A stretch of 64,000 nt of DNA from Lelliottia wanjuensis. GTDB taxonomy: Bacteria; Pseudomonadota; Gammaproteobacteria; Enterobacterales; Enterobacteriaceae. Of this stretch, positions 16,335-24,250 are shown piece by piece (within the stretch, counting starts at the first letter, position 1; every line of letters begins with the position of its first letter). The stretch spans positions 124,001 to 188,000 of the forward strand of contig NZ_JASSOT010000001.1 of assembly GCF_030238365.1 (NCBI RefSeq), read 5' to 3'. The notes beneath the pieces were generated by a model. That model saw only the letters and a program-made list of their open reading frames with translations, was not told the origin of the DNA and did not search any database. A program made the translations under genes and the position numbers.

Positions 16335-16377
16335 CCTGTGACAGACATTGGGTTTATTCCCGGATGCCTGTCATAGG
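16335..16377. promoter_or_regulatory. Long imperfect inverted repeat between ydcR and ydcS
   Basis: Arms CCTGTGACAGACATTGGG and CCCGGATGCCTGTCATAGG are separated by six bases and pair over most of their length. The repeat lies 38 bases upstream of the ydcS -10. It could be an operator for YdcR or a structured terminator; there is no T-run after it, which favours a protein-binding site. Confidence 0.5.
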
Positions 16378-16414
16378 AAATCTGCATACCGCCGCTCGCC
16401 GCTAACTCCTTGTC

Positions 16415-16420
16415 TATAAT
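16415..16420 (+). promoter_or_regulatory. -10 element of the ydcS promoter
   Basis: TATAAT is preceded by CT and lacks a good -35 at the right spacing. This agrees with the sigma-S dependence known for E. coli ydcS. The transcript would have a leader of about 145 bases. Confidence 0.5.
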
Positions 16421-16570
16421 CCAGTTAACAGGGAATGCGCCCTCTGTCACAACCTGATGAAATTTCCAAAGCCCGCAGGGTGCGGCGCATTTGCGCAGTC
16501 TACGTTTATTAAGGGAGATATTTTTACGGCATGGCTGCCGCCAAATTTCATTGCGACAGGAGTAAATCAA

Positions 16571-17716
16571 ATGAGCAAAAAATTTGCCCGCAGCAGCCTG
16601 TGCGCGCTCGGCATGACGATCATGACCGTGCAAGCCGCAGAGCCGCCGAAAGAGATCGGCAAAGGCGAGGGAAGACTGGATATCATCGCCTGGCCGGGAT
16701 ACATCGAGCGCGGCCAGACGGATAAAAATTATGACTGGGTCACCCAGTTCGAAAAAGAGACCGGCTGTGCGGTGAACGTCAAAACGGCGGCGACCTCCGA
16801 CGAGATGGTCAGCCTGATGGCGAAGGGCGGCTATGACCTGGTCACCGCATCCGGCGACGCCTCATTGCGCTTGATCATGGGTAAACGCGTGCAGGCCATT
16901 AACTCGGATCTGATCCCCAACTGGAAAACCATTGATTCGCGCATCGTCAAAGGCGAATGGTTTAACGTCGGCGGTAAAGTCTACGGCACGCCGTATCAGT
17001 GGGGGCCGAACCTGCTGATGTACAACACCAAAACCTTCCCGACGCCGCCGGACAGCTGGGCCGTGGTCTTTAAAGAGCAAAATCTCCCGGACGGCAAAAC
17101 CAACAAAGGCCGCGTGCAGGCCTACGATGGCCCGATCTACATCGCTGATGCGGCGCTGTTCGTCAAAGCCACCCAGCCGCAGCTGGGCATTACTGACCCC
17201 TACCAGCTCACCGAAGCGCAATACTCAGCCGTACTGAAAGTGCTGCGCGATCAACACGCGCTTATTCACCGTTACTGGCACGATACCACCGTTCAGATGA
17301 GCGACTTTAAAAACGAAGGCGTAGTGGCCTCAAGCGCCTGGCCGTATCAGGCTAACGCCCTGAAAGGGGAAAACCAGCCGATTGCCACCGTCTTCCCGAA
17401 AGAGGGCGTGACCGGCTGGGCGGACACCACCATGCTGCACGCCGAAGCCAAACATCCGATGTGTGCTTACAAGTGGATGAACTGGTCGCTGACGCCAAAA
17501 CTGCAGGGCGATCTGGCGGCGTGGTTTGGCTCTCTGCCGGTGGTGGCCGAAGGCTGTAAAGCCAGTACGCTGCTCGGCGAAAAAGGCTGCGAAACCAACG
17601 GCTACAACGAGTTCGACAAAATCATGTTCTGGAAAACCCCGATTGCAGAGGGCGGCAAATATGTTCCGTACAGCCGCTGGACGCAGGATTACATCGCCAT
17701 CATGGGTGGCCGTTAA
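16571..17716 (+). CDS. ydcS: ABC transporter periplasmic binding protein YdcS
   Basis: The 381 residues equal the E. coli length. It has a Sec signal peptide (SLCALGMTIMTVQAAE) and a spermidine/putrescine-type binding fold starting RLDIIAWPGYIERG. In E. coli YdcS is sigma-S dependent and is also reported to have polyhydroxybutyrate synthase activity. The start at ATG 16571 is set by AGGAG eight bases upstream; an in-frame ATG at 16457 would bury the signal peptide and is rejected. It is the first gene of ydcSTUV-patD. Confidence 0.95.
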   Translation: MSKKFARSSLCALGMTIMTVQAAEPPKEIGKGEGRLDIIAWPGYIERGQTDKNYDWVTQFEKETGCAVNVKTAATSDEMVSLMAKGGYDLVTASGDASLRLIMGKRVQAINSDLIPNWKTIDSRIVKGEWFNVGGKVYGTPYQWGPNLLMYNTKTFPTPPDSWAVVFKEQNLPDGKTNKGRVQAYDGPIYIADAALFVKATQPQLGITDPYQLTEAQYSAVLKVLRDQHALIHRYWHDTTVQMSDFKNEGVVASSAWPYQANALKGENQPIATVFPKEGVTGWADTTMLHAEAKHPMCAYKWMNWSLTPKLQGDLAAWFGSLPVVAEGCKASTLLGEKGCETNGYNEFDKIMFWKTPIAEGGKYVPYSRWTQDYIAIMGGR

Positions 17717-17733
17717 TCACCCGGGAGCAGATC

Positions 17734-18747
17734 ATGACGTACGCAGTAGAATTTAACGACGTCTCCCGTCTGTACGGCGACGTGCGGGCGGTGGATGGCG
17801 TCACCATTGGCATTCGTGACGGGGAATTTTTCTCCATGCTGGGGCCTTCGGGCTCCGGCAAAACCACCTGCCTGCGCCTGATTGCCGGGTTTGAACAGCT
17901 GAGCGGCGGGGCGATCACAATCTTTGGCAAAGAGGCGAGCGAGCTTCCGCCGTGGGAACGCGATGTGAACACCGTGTTCCAGGATTACGCTCTGTTCCCG
18001 CATATGTCGATTATCGACAACGTCGCTTACGGGCTGATGGTCAAAGGAGTCGACAAAAAGAAACGGCAGTCGATGGCGCGCGACGCGCTGGAAAAGGTGG
18101 GATTAGGTTTCGCGGAAAAGCGTAAACCGTCGCAGCTTTCCGGCGGTCAACGTCAGCGCGTGGCCATCGCCCGTGCGCTGGTCAATGAGCCGCGGGTTTT
18201 GCTGCTTGATGAACCCCTCGGCGCGCTGGATCTGAAACTGCGTGAGCAGATGCAGTTCGAGCTGAAAAAACTTCAGCAGGAGCTGGGGATCACCTTCATT
18301 TTCGTCACCCACGATCAGGGCGAAGCGTTGTCGATGTCCGACCGCGTGGCCGTGTTCAATAACGGACGCATTGAGCAGGTCGACACCCCGCGCGAACTCT
18401 ACATGCGCCCGCGCACGCCCTTTGTCGCCAGCTTTGTCGGCACCTCTAACGTCTTTGATGCCGCCGTTGCCCGGCAGGTGTGCGGCATGGAGGGGATCTA
18501 TTCGCTGCGCCCGGAACATATTCGCCTCAATGAGAGCGGAGATGTTCAGGTTCAGGGCGTGGTGCAGGCGGTGCAATATCAGGGGGCGGCGACGCGGTTT
18601 GAGCTGCGTCTCGCCGATGGCGCCAAGCTACTGGTCAGTCAGGCCAATCTGAGCGGAGCGAATATTCCGCTGGACGTGGCTCCGGGGCAGCAGGTGCTGG
18701 CCTCCTGGTCGCGCGAGGCGATGGTGCCCCTGCATGAGGAAAGGTGA
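17734..18747 (+). CDS. ydcT: ABC transporter ATP-binding protein YdcT
   Basis: The 337-residue ATPase is of the polyamine (PotA) type. Walker A GPSGSGKTT, signature LSGGQRQRVAIARAL, Walker B VLLLDEPLGALD and switch His in VTHDQGEA are all intact. A C-terminal TOBE-like domain (about residues 240-337) follows. It lies 17 bases after ydcS, and its stop is one base before the ydcU start. Confidence 0.95.
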   Translation: MTYAVEFNDVSRLYGDVRAVDGVTIGIRDGEFFSMLGPSGSGKTTCLRLIAGFEQLSGGAITIFGKEASELPPWERDVNTVFQDYALFPHMSIIDNVAYGLMVKGVDKKKRQSMARDALEKVGLGFAEKRKPSQLSGGQRQRVAIARALVNEPRVLLLDEPLGALDLKLREQMQFELKKLQQELGITFIFVTHDQGEALSMSDRVAVFNNGRIEQVDTPRELYMRPRTPFVASFVGTSNVFDAAVARQVCGMEGIYSLRPEHIRLNESGDVQVQGVVQAVQYQGAATRFELRLADGAKLLVSQANLSGANIPLDVAPGQQVLASWSREAMVPLHEER

Positions 18748-18748
18748 G

Positions 18749-19693
18749 ATGGATATGAGCGTTTCTCCTGCACCCTCATCCCGTGGCCCGGTCAGCCGGG
18801 TCACCACGCTGCTCTGGCGTAAACCCTCGCTCGGGCTGTTCCTGCTCCTGCTTGGCCCGCTGATGTGGTTCGGGATTGTCTATCTCGGTTCGCTGCTGAC
18901 CCTGCTGTGGCAGGGTTTCTACACCTTCGACGACTTCACCATGTCGGTGACGCCGGACCTGACTTTCGCGAACATTCTGGCACTTTTTAACCCCGCCAAT
19001 TACGACATCATCCTGCGCACGTTACTCATGGCGATCGCGGTCACCCTTGCCAGCGCCATTCTCGCCTTTCCGATGGCGTGGTATATGGCGCGCTACACCC
19101 GCGGCAAATGGAAAGCCTTTTTCTATATCGCGGTGATGCTCCCGATGAGGGCGAGCTACATTGTCAAGGCCTACGCCTGGACGCTGCTGCTGGCAAAAGA
19201 TGGCGTCGCACAATGGTTTCTCGGCTATATGGGGCTGGAGCCGGTGCTGATGTCGGTCCTGACGCTGCCCGCGATTGGCGGCAATACGCTCTCGACCTCC
19301 GGGCTGGGGCGCTTCCTGGTCTTCGTCTATATCTGGCTGCCGTTTATGATCCTGCCGGTACAGGCCGCACTTGAGCGTCTGCCGCCATCGCTGTTACAGG
19401 CCTCGGCGGATCTCGGCGCGCGCCCGCGTCAGACCTTCCGCTATGTAGTGCTTCCGCTGGCAATTCCCGGCATTGCCGCCGGGTCGATATTTACCTTCTC
19501 GCTGACGCTGGGTGATTTCATCGTGCCACAGCTGGTCGGCCCGCCGGGGTACTTCATCGGCAATATGGTCTACGCCCAGCAGGGCGCGATCGGCAATATG
19601 CCGATGGCGGCGGCGTTCACATTAGTGCCGATTGTTCTGATATCCCTCTATCTGGCGTTAGTGAAACGTCTGGGAGCCTTCGATGCACTCTGA
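18749..19693 (+). CDS. ydcU: ABC transporter permease YdcU
   Basis: This 314-residue inner-membrane permease is of the PotB type, with six spans and the EAA-type loop [27 protein letters not shown] just inside the ydcT end is its ribosome site; I chose ATG 18749, though 18755 is also possible. Residue 134 is Arg (AGG at 19148) in [14 protein letters not shown], where E. coli and PotB-type permeases have Trp. This could be a real substitution or a base error. Confidence 0.93.
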   Translation: MDMSVSPAPSSRGPVSRVTTLLWRKPSLGLFLLLLGPLMWFGIVYLGSLLTLLWQGFYTFDDFTMSVTPDLTFANILALFNPANYDIILRTLLMAIAVTLASAILAFPMAWYMARYTRGKWKAFFYIAVMLPMRASYIVKAYAWTLLLAKDGVAQWFLGYMGLEPVLMSVLTLPAIGGNTLSTSGLGRFLVFVYIWLPFMILPVQAALERLPPSLLQASADLGARPRQTFRYVVLPLAIPGIAAGSIFTFSLTLGDFIVPQLVGPPGYFIGNMVYAQQGAIGNMPMAAAFTLVPIVLISLYLALVKRLGAFDAL

Positions 19694-20489
19694 ACGCGCG
19701 CATTGGTTCCTGAAAGTGGCGGCCTGGGGCGGGGTGATCTTCCTGCACTTCCCGCTCCTGATCATCGCCATCTATGCTTTTAATACGGAGGACGCGGCGT
19801 TCAGTTTCCCGCCGAAGGGGCTGACGCTGAAGTGGTTTAGCGTGGCGGCGTCGCGCAGCGATATTATTGATTCAGTGACGTTGTCACTTCAAATCGCCTC
19901 GCTCTCGACCGCTATCGCGCTGGTACTGGGCACGCTGGCGGCTGCGGCGCTCTGGCGCAGCGAGTTTTTTGGCAAAAACGCCATCTCGCTGCTGCTTCTG
20001 CTGCCGATTGCGCTGCCGGGGATCATCACCGGTCTGGCGCTGCTGACGGCGTTTAAAACCATCAATCTGGAGCCGGGCTTTTTCACTATTGTCACCGGTC
20101 ACGCGACCTTCTGCGTGGTGGTGGTGTTTAACAACGTCATCGCGCGTTTCCGCCGTACCTCGTGGAGCCTGGTGGAAGCGTCGATGGATCTGGGCGCTGA
20201 CGGCTGGCAAACCTTTCGCTACGTGGTGTTGCCGAATTTAAGCTCCGCCTTGCTGGCGGGGGGCATGCTGGCGTTTGCGCTGTCGTTCGATGAAATCATC
20301 GTCACGACATTTACGGCGGGGCATGAACGTACGCTCCCGCTGTGGTTGCTCAACCAGCTCGGTCGTCCGCGCGATGTTCCCGTCACCAACGTGGTCGCGC
20401 TGCTGGTGATGCTGGTGACAACCATTCCGATTCTGGGAGCCTGGTGGCTAACCCGCGACAACGAAAACGTGGTCGAAAGCGGGAAATAA
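19683..20489 (+). CDS. ydcV: ABC transporter permease YdcV
   Basis: The 268-residue PotC-type permease has six spans and the EAA loop [20 protein letters not shown]. It overlaps the ydcU end by 11 bases, so translation is coupled. Together with YdcU it forms the membrane channel of the YdcSTUV importer, whose substrate is probably putrescine or a related amine, judged by the PatD gene that follows. Confidence 0.95.
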   Translation: MHSERAHWFLKVAAWGGVIFLHFPLLIIAIYAFNTEDAAFSFPPKGLTLKWFSVAASRSDIIDSVTLSLQIASLSTAIALVLGTLAAAALWRSEFFGKNAISLLLLLPIALPGIITGLALLTAFKTINLEPGFFTIVTGHATFCVVVVFNNVIARFRRTSWSLVEASMDLGADGWQTFRYVVLPNLSSALLAGGMLAFALSFDEIIVTTFTAGHERTLPLWLLNQLGRPRDVPVTNVVALLVMLVTTIPILGAWWLTRDNENVVESGK

Positions 20490-20513
20490 CTTTGATTTCA
20501 ACAGGACAATGCT

Positions 20514-21938
20514 ATGCAAAATCAACTGCTGATTAATGGTGAACTGGTCACCGGCGAAGGGGAAAAACAGCCGGTTTACAACCCTGCCACGGGTGAAGTG
20601 CTGCTGGAGATCGCCGAAGCCTCTGCCGCGCAGGTCGATGCGGCGGTGCGATCCGCCGATCGTGCATTTTCCGGGTGGGGTCGCACTACGCCGAAAGCAC
20701 GTTCCGAGTGCTTACTGAAACTCGCAGATGTCATCGAAGAACATGCGGAAACTTTTGCGCGCCTCGAATCGCAAAACTGCGGTAAGCCGCTGCACTGCGT
20801 TATCAACGATGAGATCCCGGCGGTGGTGGACGTGTTCCGCTTCTTTGCCGGTGCGGCTCGCACGCTGAACGGTCTGGCGGCGGGCGAGTACCTCGACGGT
20901 CACACCTCGATGATTCGCCGCGATCCGGTTGGCGTGGTGGCCTCCATCGCGCCGTGGAACTATCCGCTGATGATGGCGGCCTGGAAGCTGGCCCCGGCGC
21001 TGGCCGCCGGGAACTGCGTGGTGATCAAACCCTCGGAAATCACGCCGCTGACGGCGCTGAAACTGGGTGAACTGGCAAAAGAGATCTTCCCGGCAGGCGT
21101 GCTAAATGTCCTCTTCGGACGCGGCAAAACCGTTGGCGACCCGCTGACCGGACACGAAAAAGTGCGCATGGTCTCGCTGACCGGCTCGATTGCTACTGGG
21201 GAACACATCATCGGCCATACGGCGTCATCGATTAAACGCACCCATATGGAGCTGGGCGGCAAAGCGCCGGTTATCGTTTTTGACGATGCGGATCTCGACG
21301 CGGTGGTGGAAGGCGTGCGCACCTTTGGTTTCTACAATGCGGGCCAGGACTGTACCGCCGCCTGCCGGATTTATGCCCAGAAAGGCATTTACAATGCGCT
21401 GGTCGAAAAACTCGGTGCAGCGGTGGCGACGCTGAAAACCGGCGCACCGGACGACGAGTCCACCGAGCTGGGGCCGTTGAGCTCTGCGGCGCATCTGGCG
21501 CGCGTCTCTCAGGCCGTGGATGCCGCCAAAGCGCTCGGTCATGTGAAAGTGGTGACCGGGGGCAGCAAAGTGGACGGGGCAGGCTATTTCTTCCAGCCTA
21601 CGCTGCTGGCAGGCGCGAAACAGGAAGACGCTATCGTTCAGCGCGAAGTCTTTGGCCCGGTGGTGAGCATGACGGAATTTGACGACGAAGAGCAGGTGCT
21701 GGCCTGGGCCAACGACTCGCAGTACGGACTGGCGTCATCGGTCTGGACCAAAGACGTGGGTCGCGCGCATCGCATGAGCGCGCAGCTGCAATACGGCTGT
21801 ACCTGGGTGAATACCCATTTCATGCTGGTGAGCGAAATGCCGCACGGCGGGATGAAATTATCCGGTTACGGGAAGGATATGTCGGTGTATGGGTTGGAGG
21901 ATTACACCGTGGTTCGGCATGTCATGATTAAGCATTAG
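20514..21938 (+). CDS. patD: Gamma-aminobutyraldehyde dehydrogenase PatD
   Basis: This 474-residue NAD-dependent aldehyde dehydrogenase (E. coli YdcW/Prr) oxidises 4-aminobutanal from putrescine to GABA. Catalytic Cys lies in [11 protein letters not shown], the general-base Glu in [13 protein letters not shown], and the NAD-binding part includes [14 protein letters not shown]. It follows ydcV after 24 bases, with ACAGGACAATGCT before the ATG. A REP cluster closes the operon. Confidence 0.96.
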   Translation: MQNQLLINGELVTGEGEKQPVYNPATGEVLLEIAEASAAQVDAAVRSADRAFSGWGRTTPKARSECLLKLADVIEEHAETFARLESQNCGKPLHCVINDEIPAVVDVFRFFAGAARTLNGLAAGEYLDGHTSMIRRDPVGVVASIAPWNYPLMMAAWKLAPALAAGNCVVIKPSEITPLTALKLGELAKEIFPAGVLNVLFGRGKTVGDPLTGHEKVRMVSLTGSIATGEHIIGHTASSIKRTHMELGGKAPVIVFDDADLDAVVEGVRTFGFYNAGQDCTAACRIYAQKGIYNALVEKLGAAVATLKTGAPDDESTELGPLSSAAHLARVSQAVDAAKALGHVKVVTGGSKVDGAGYFFQPTLLAGAKQEDAIVQREVFGPVVSMTEFDDEEQVLAWANDSQYGLASSVWTKDVGRAHRMSAQLQYGCTWVNTHFMLVSEMPHGGMKLSGYGKDMSVYGLEDYTVVRHVMIKH

Positions 21939-21939
21939 T

Positions 21940-22050
21940 GCCGCCCGGCAAAAAACGCATCAATTCCGTAGGCCGGGTAAGGCGAAGCCGCCACCCGGCA
22001 AAATCCCGCACCAAACTCTATGCCGGGCAACGCAAAGCCGCCGCCCGGCA
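21940..22050. repeat. REP cluster after patD
   Basis: Three related copies occur: a partial CCGCCCGGC, a full unit at 21968-22000 (gtaggccgggtaaggcg... ccacccggc), and a degenerate unit at 22021-22050. Each can fold into a hairpin. It separates patD from the oppositely oriented yoaG operon. Confidence 0.8.
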
Positions 22051-22055
22051 ATCAT

Positions 22056-22238
22056 CTACCACCCGCACACATCATGCTCATTTTCTGTGTCATACGCGCG
22101 CACGGTATTCACCAAATCCTTCACGACATCCGCCGCGACATCGGGAATTAACAGCTCCATCGGGGCCTGTGTCTCGTAATCCACCGACACGCCGTTGCTG
22201 TTATTGGTGACGGTGACGGTATACGTTGCCTTGCCCAT
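22056..22238 (-). CDS. yoaG: YoaG small protein
   Basis: The 60-residue protein starts MGKATYTVTVTNNSNGVSVD and ends YDTENEHDVCGW, nearly identical to E. coli YoaG. YoaG is a small dimeric beta-rich protein of unknown function, induced by nitrate and nitric oxide with yeaR. The start ATG 22238 has AGGAG seven bases upstream; a longer reading is not supported. It lies four bases after a yeaR paralog and is the last gene of a three-gene operon. Confidence 0.93.
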   Translation of the reverse strand: MGKATYTVTVTNNSNGVSVDYETQAPMELLIPDVAADVVKDLVNTVRAYDTENEHDVCGW

Positions 22239-22242
22239 CTTC

Positions 22243-22596
22243 TTACTCCTTATGTGTATTAACGACTTTACCCAGGCCCGCGCCTTCAAGTTTTGCCTGC
22301 GGATCGGCGAAGAAATCAATACTGAACCAGGTATCGTCGGTCAGAAGCTCAATGCGGTGCCATTTTTGCGGCGGCGAAATGCCAAAGGATCCGGCTTCAA
22401 TCACCACTTCCATATCGGGTTCGCTGGCGTCAGCGTCCGGGAAACCAAAATATTTCACCGCACCCTGCATCACCGACAGGCGACCGTATACGCCCGCTTT
22501 GGTGTTGTGATGGGTGAACAGGGCCTTCGGCGCGGAATCTTTGTTCCAGAAAGGGGTCGCACGAGTGTGAACATAATTTTCAGGAATACGTAGCAT
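22243..22596 (-). CDS. YeaR-like DUF1971 protein, second copy
   Basis: The 117-residue small cupin-like (DUF1971, TehB N-terminal type) protein shares HTR.TPFWNK, PGVY.RLSV.QGA and EAG.F...PP.KWH with the next gene upstream. It is clearly a paralog of that gene, but more distant from E. coli YeaR. The histidine of the KWH motif is a likely metal ligand in this family. AAGGA lies seven bases before the start. Its place between yeaR and yoaG indicates a local tandem duplication followed by divergence. Confidence 0.88.
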   Translation of the reverse strand: MLRIPENYVHTRATPFWNKDSAPKALFTHHNTKAGVYGRLSVMQGAVKYFGFPDADASEPDMEVVIEAGSFGISPPQKWHRIELLTDDTWFSIDFFADPQAKLEGAGLGKVVNTHKE

Positions 22597-22624
22597 AGTG
22601 AGTTCCTTATAAGCGTTTACTTGC

Positions 22625-22951
22625 TCAAAGAGATTTCAGAACCTCGGGTTCAACAAAGAAGTCGACATTAAAAATCGTATCGTCGGTCATCGCTTCGATG
22701 TGGTGCCATTTTTCAGGTGGGAAAACGCCGAAATGACCGGCCTCGATAATGAGTTCGCTGTCAGGCTCAGGCGTGAATTCGTCGGCATAACCTAAGTAAC
22801 GAATCGCTCCCTGGCTTACGGACAAACGGGGATAGACGCCCGGTCGGGTGCCACGATCAAGATGGCGCTGGAAAATGCCAGCAGGGGCGGTGTCCTTGTT
22901 CCAGAACGGGGTGGAACGGGTATGAATACAACTCGGCGGAATGCGTAACAT
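22625..22951 (-). CDS. yeaR: YeaR, nitrate/NO-induced DUF1971 protein
   Basis: The 108-residue protein is close to E. coli YeaR (FWNKDTAPAGIF.RHLD, PGVYPRLSV, FPPEKWHHIEAMTDDT). It is slightly shorter at the C-terminus than E. coli YeaR (119). It is the first gene of the operon yeaR, yeaR-like, yoaG. In E. coli the pair responds to nitrate through NarL and to nitric oxide through NsrR; the NsrR-type palindrome upstream predicts the same here. The molecular function is unknown. Confidence 0.93.
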   Translation of the reverse strand: MLRIPPSCIHTRSTPFWNKDTAPAGIFQRHLDRGTRPGVYPRLSVSQGAIRYLGYADEFTPEPDSELIIEAGHFGVFPPEKWHHIEAMTDDTIFNVDFFVEPEVLKSL

Positions 22952-23011
22952 AGTCTCTCCCTCTAAAGCCTGCTGTTATTACACCACTTTCCGGACAGGA
23001 CAATTGTGCAA

Positions 23012-23034
23012 AATGTGCATTTAAAATGCAACTT
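23012..23034 (-). promoter_or_regulatory. NsrR-type operator upstream of yeaR
   Basis: A perfect 15-bp palindrome TGCATTTAAAATGCA (23016-23030) is centred in a site whose two 11-bp halves match the NsrR half-site AAGATGCATTT at 9 and 10 of 11 positions. It lies about 60-85 bases before the yeaR start. This predicts repression relieved by nitric oxide. Confidence 0.8.
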
Positions 23035-23201
23035 TAAAGAGGTAGCAAAAGAGGTAGAAAAGGCAGGGGGTTAGCGCGAGAAAAATACTCCATTGTTATT
23101 AACCACATGATTTTGGTGGTTAATGTGTAACATTAAAACTTGATCTGTATCAACATATGACGCATATTGCGCGCGGTTATTTTATCGATCGGGTGCACAG
23201 A

Positions 23202-23375
23202 ATGACGCTGTATCAAAAAATGTTGGTGTTTTACGCAGTCATGGCGGCGATTTGCGCCCTGATCACCTGGTTTCTGTCGAAAGACCGCAAGCGCATTCGT
23301 TTTCTGAGCGCATTTCTGGTGGGCTCAACCTGGCCGATGAGCTTCCCTGTGGCGCTGTTGATCTCGCTTTTCTGA
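23202..23375 (+). CDS. ortT: Orphan toxin OrtT (GhoT family)
   Basis: The 57 residues equal E. coli OrtT (YdcX) in length and nearly in sequence. Two membrane spans (MLVFYAVMAAICALITWFL and FLSAFLVGSTWPMSFPVALL) are joined by the basic loop SKDRKRIR. OrtT damages the membrane and lowers ATP when overproduced and has no known antitoxin; in E. coli it acts during stress linked to the stringent response. I place the start at ATG 23202, not the in-frame ATG at 23157. In E. coli it directly follows patD; here the yeaR-yoaG operon is interposed. Confidence 0.92.
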   Translation: MTLYQKMLVFYAVMAAICALITWFLSKDRKRIRFLSAFLVGSTWPMSFPVALLISLF

Positions 23376-23460
23376 AGCACGCTTCCAGATTTTAAAGACA
23401 AAATAGCATTCTGCTGCGCGTGACTGTATAAATACACAGTGCATCGTCAAAGGAGTGCTT

Positions 23461-24219
23461 ATGAACAGTTTTTACTCGCAGCAGGCTGGCTGCACCGTCC
23501 GCTGGCAGGACCTCCCCGGTCATGGCGACCCCGTGGTATTTATTCACGGCCTCGGCTGCGCCTCTTCTTATGAATATCCCCGCGTAGTCTGCGATCCGCA
23601 GTTCGGTGCGCGTCGGGCCATTCTTATCGATCTCCCCGGCAGTGGCTACAGCGACAAACCTGAACACTTTAGCTATCGCACATGCGATCAGGCTCAGGTC
23701 GTTGTTGAACTCCTCACTCATCTCAATCTCGACGCTTTCTGGCTCTACGGTCACAGTATGGGCGGCAGCATTGCCATCGAAACCGCCACGCTGATTCAGC
23801 ACCGTCTTCGCGGGCTGATTGCCTCGGAACCCAACTTTCACGCTGGAGGCGGAATGTTCAGCCGCGGAATTGCCGCCCAGGATGAAACCACCTTTATCGA
23901 GAGCGGATATGCCGCGATGCTGGCCGCCGAAACTTCGCCGTGGGCGGGGTGCCTGGGCAGTAATGCGCCATACGCCGTCTGGCGCGGGGCGTCGTCGTTG
24001 GTCGCAGGCGTTCAGCCCGACTGGGCCGCACAATTTCTGGCGCTGAAATGTCCGGTGACACTGCTGTTCGGCGAGCTGTCGCTCCCGGACGTAGAGGCGG
24101 CAGAGATGCAGCGACATGGCGTGAAGACGATCGTTATCCCCAGGGCCGGGCATTCGATGTCGTGGGAAAACCCTTCGGCGCTGGCAGGTGCGATCTCGGG
24201 CTGTCTTTCAGAAGGGTAA
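23461..24219 (+). CDS. Alpha/beta-fold hydrolase
   Basis: The 252-residue hydrolase shows the oxyanion-side motif FIHGLG, nucleophile elbow GHSMGG, and terminal His in PRAGHSMSW, so the Ser-His triad is complete. The likely acid is in LLFGELSLPDVEA. The substrate is unknown. AGGAG five bases before ATG 23461 fixes the start. It is transcribed toward srfC and shares a hairpin (24220-24241, no T-run) at the convergent ends. Confidence 0.85.
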   Translation: MNSFYSQQAGCTVRWQDLPGHGDPVVFIHGLGCASSYEYPRVVCDPQFGARRAILIDLPGSGYSDKPEHFSYRTCDQAQVVVELLTHLNLDAFWLYGHSMGGSIAIETATLIQHRLRGLIASEPNFHAGGGMFSRGIAAQDETTFIESGYAAMLAAETSPWAGCLGSNAPYAVWRGASSLVAGVQPDWAAQFLALKCPVTLLFGELSLPDVEAAEMQRHGVKTIVIPRAGHSMSWENPSALAGAISGCLSEG

Positions 24220-24250
24220 CAGCCCGCAGCATCGCGGGCTGTCAGAGTGG

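Noticed and set aside
24220..24241. Terminator between the hydrolase and srfC
   Set aside because: The hairpin CAGCCCGC/GCGGGCTG is real but has no T-run on either strand. I mention it only with the hydrolase gene.
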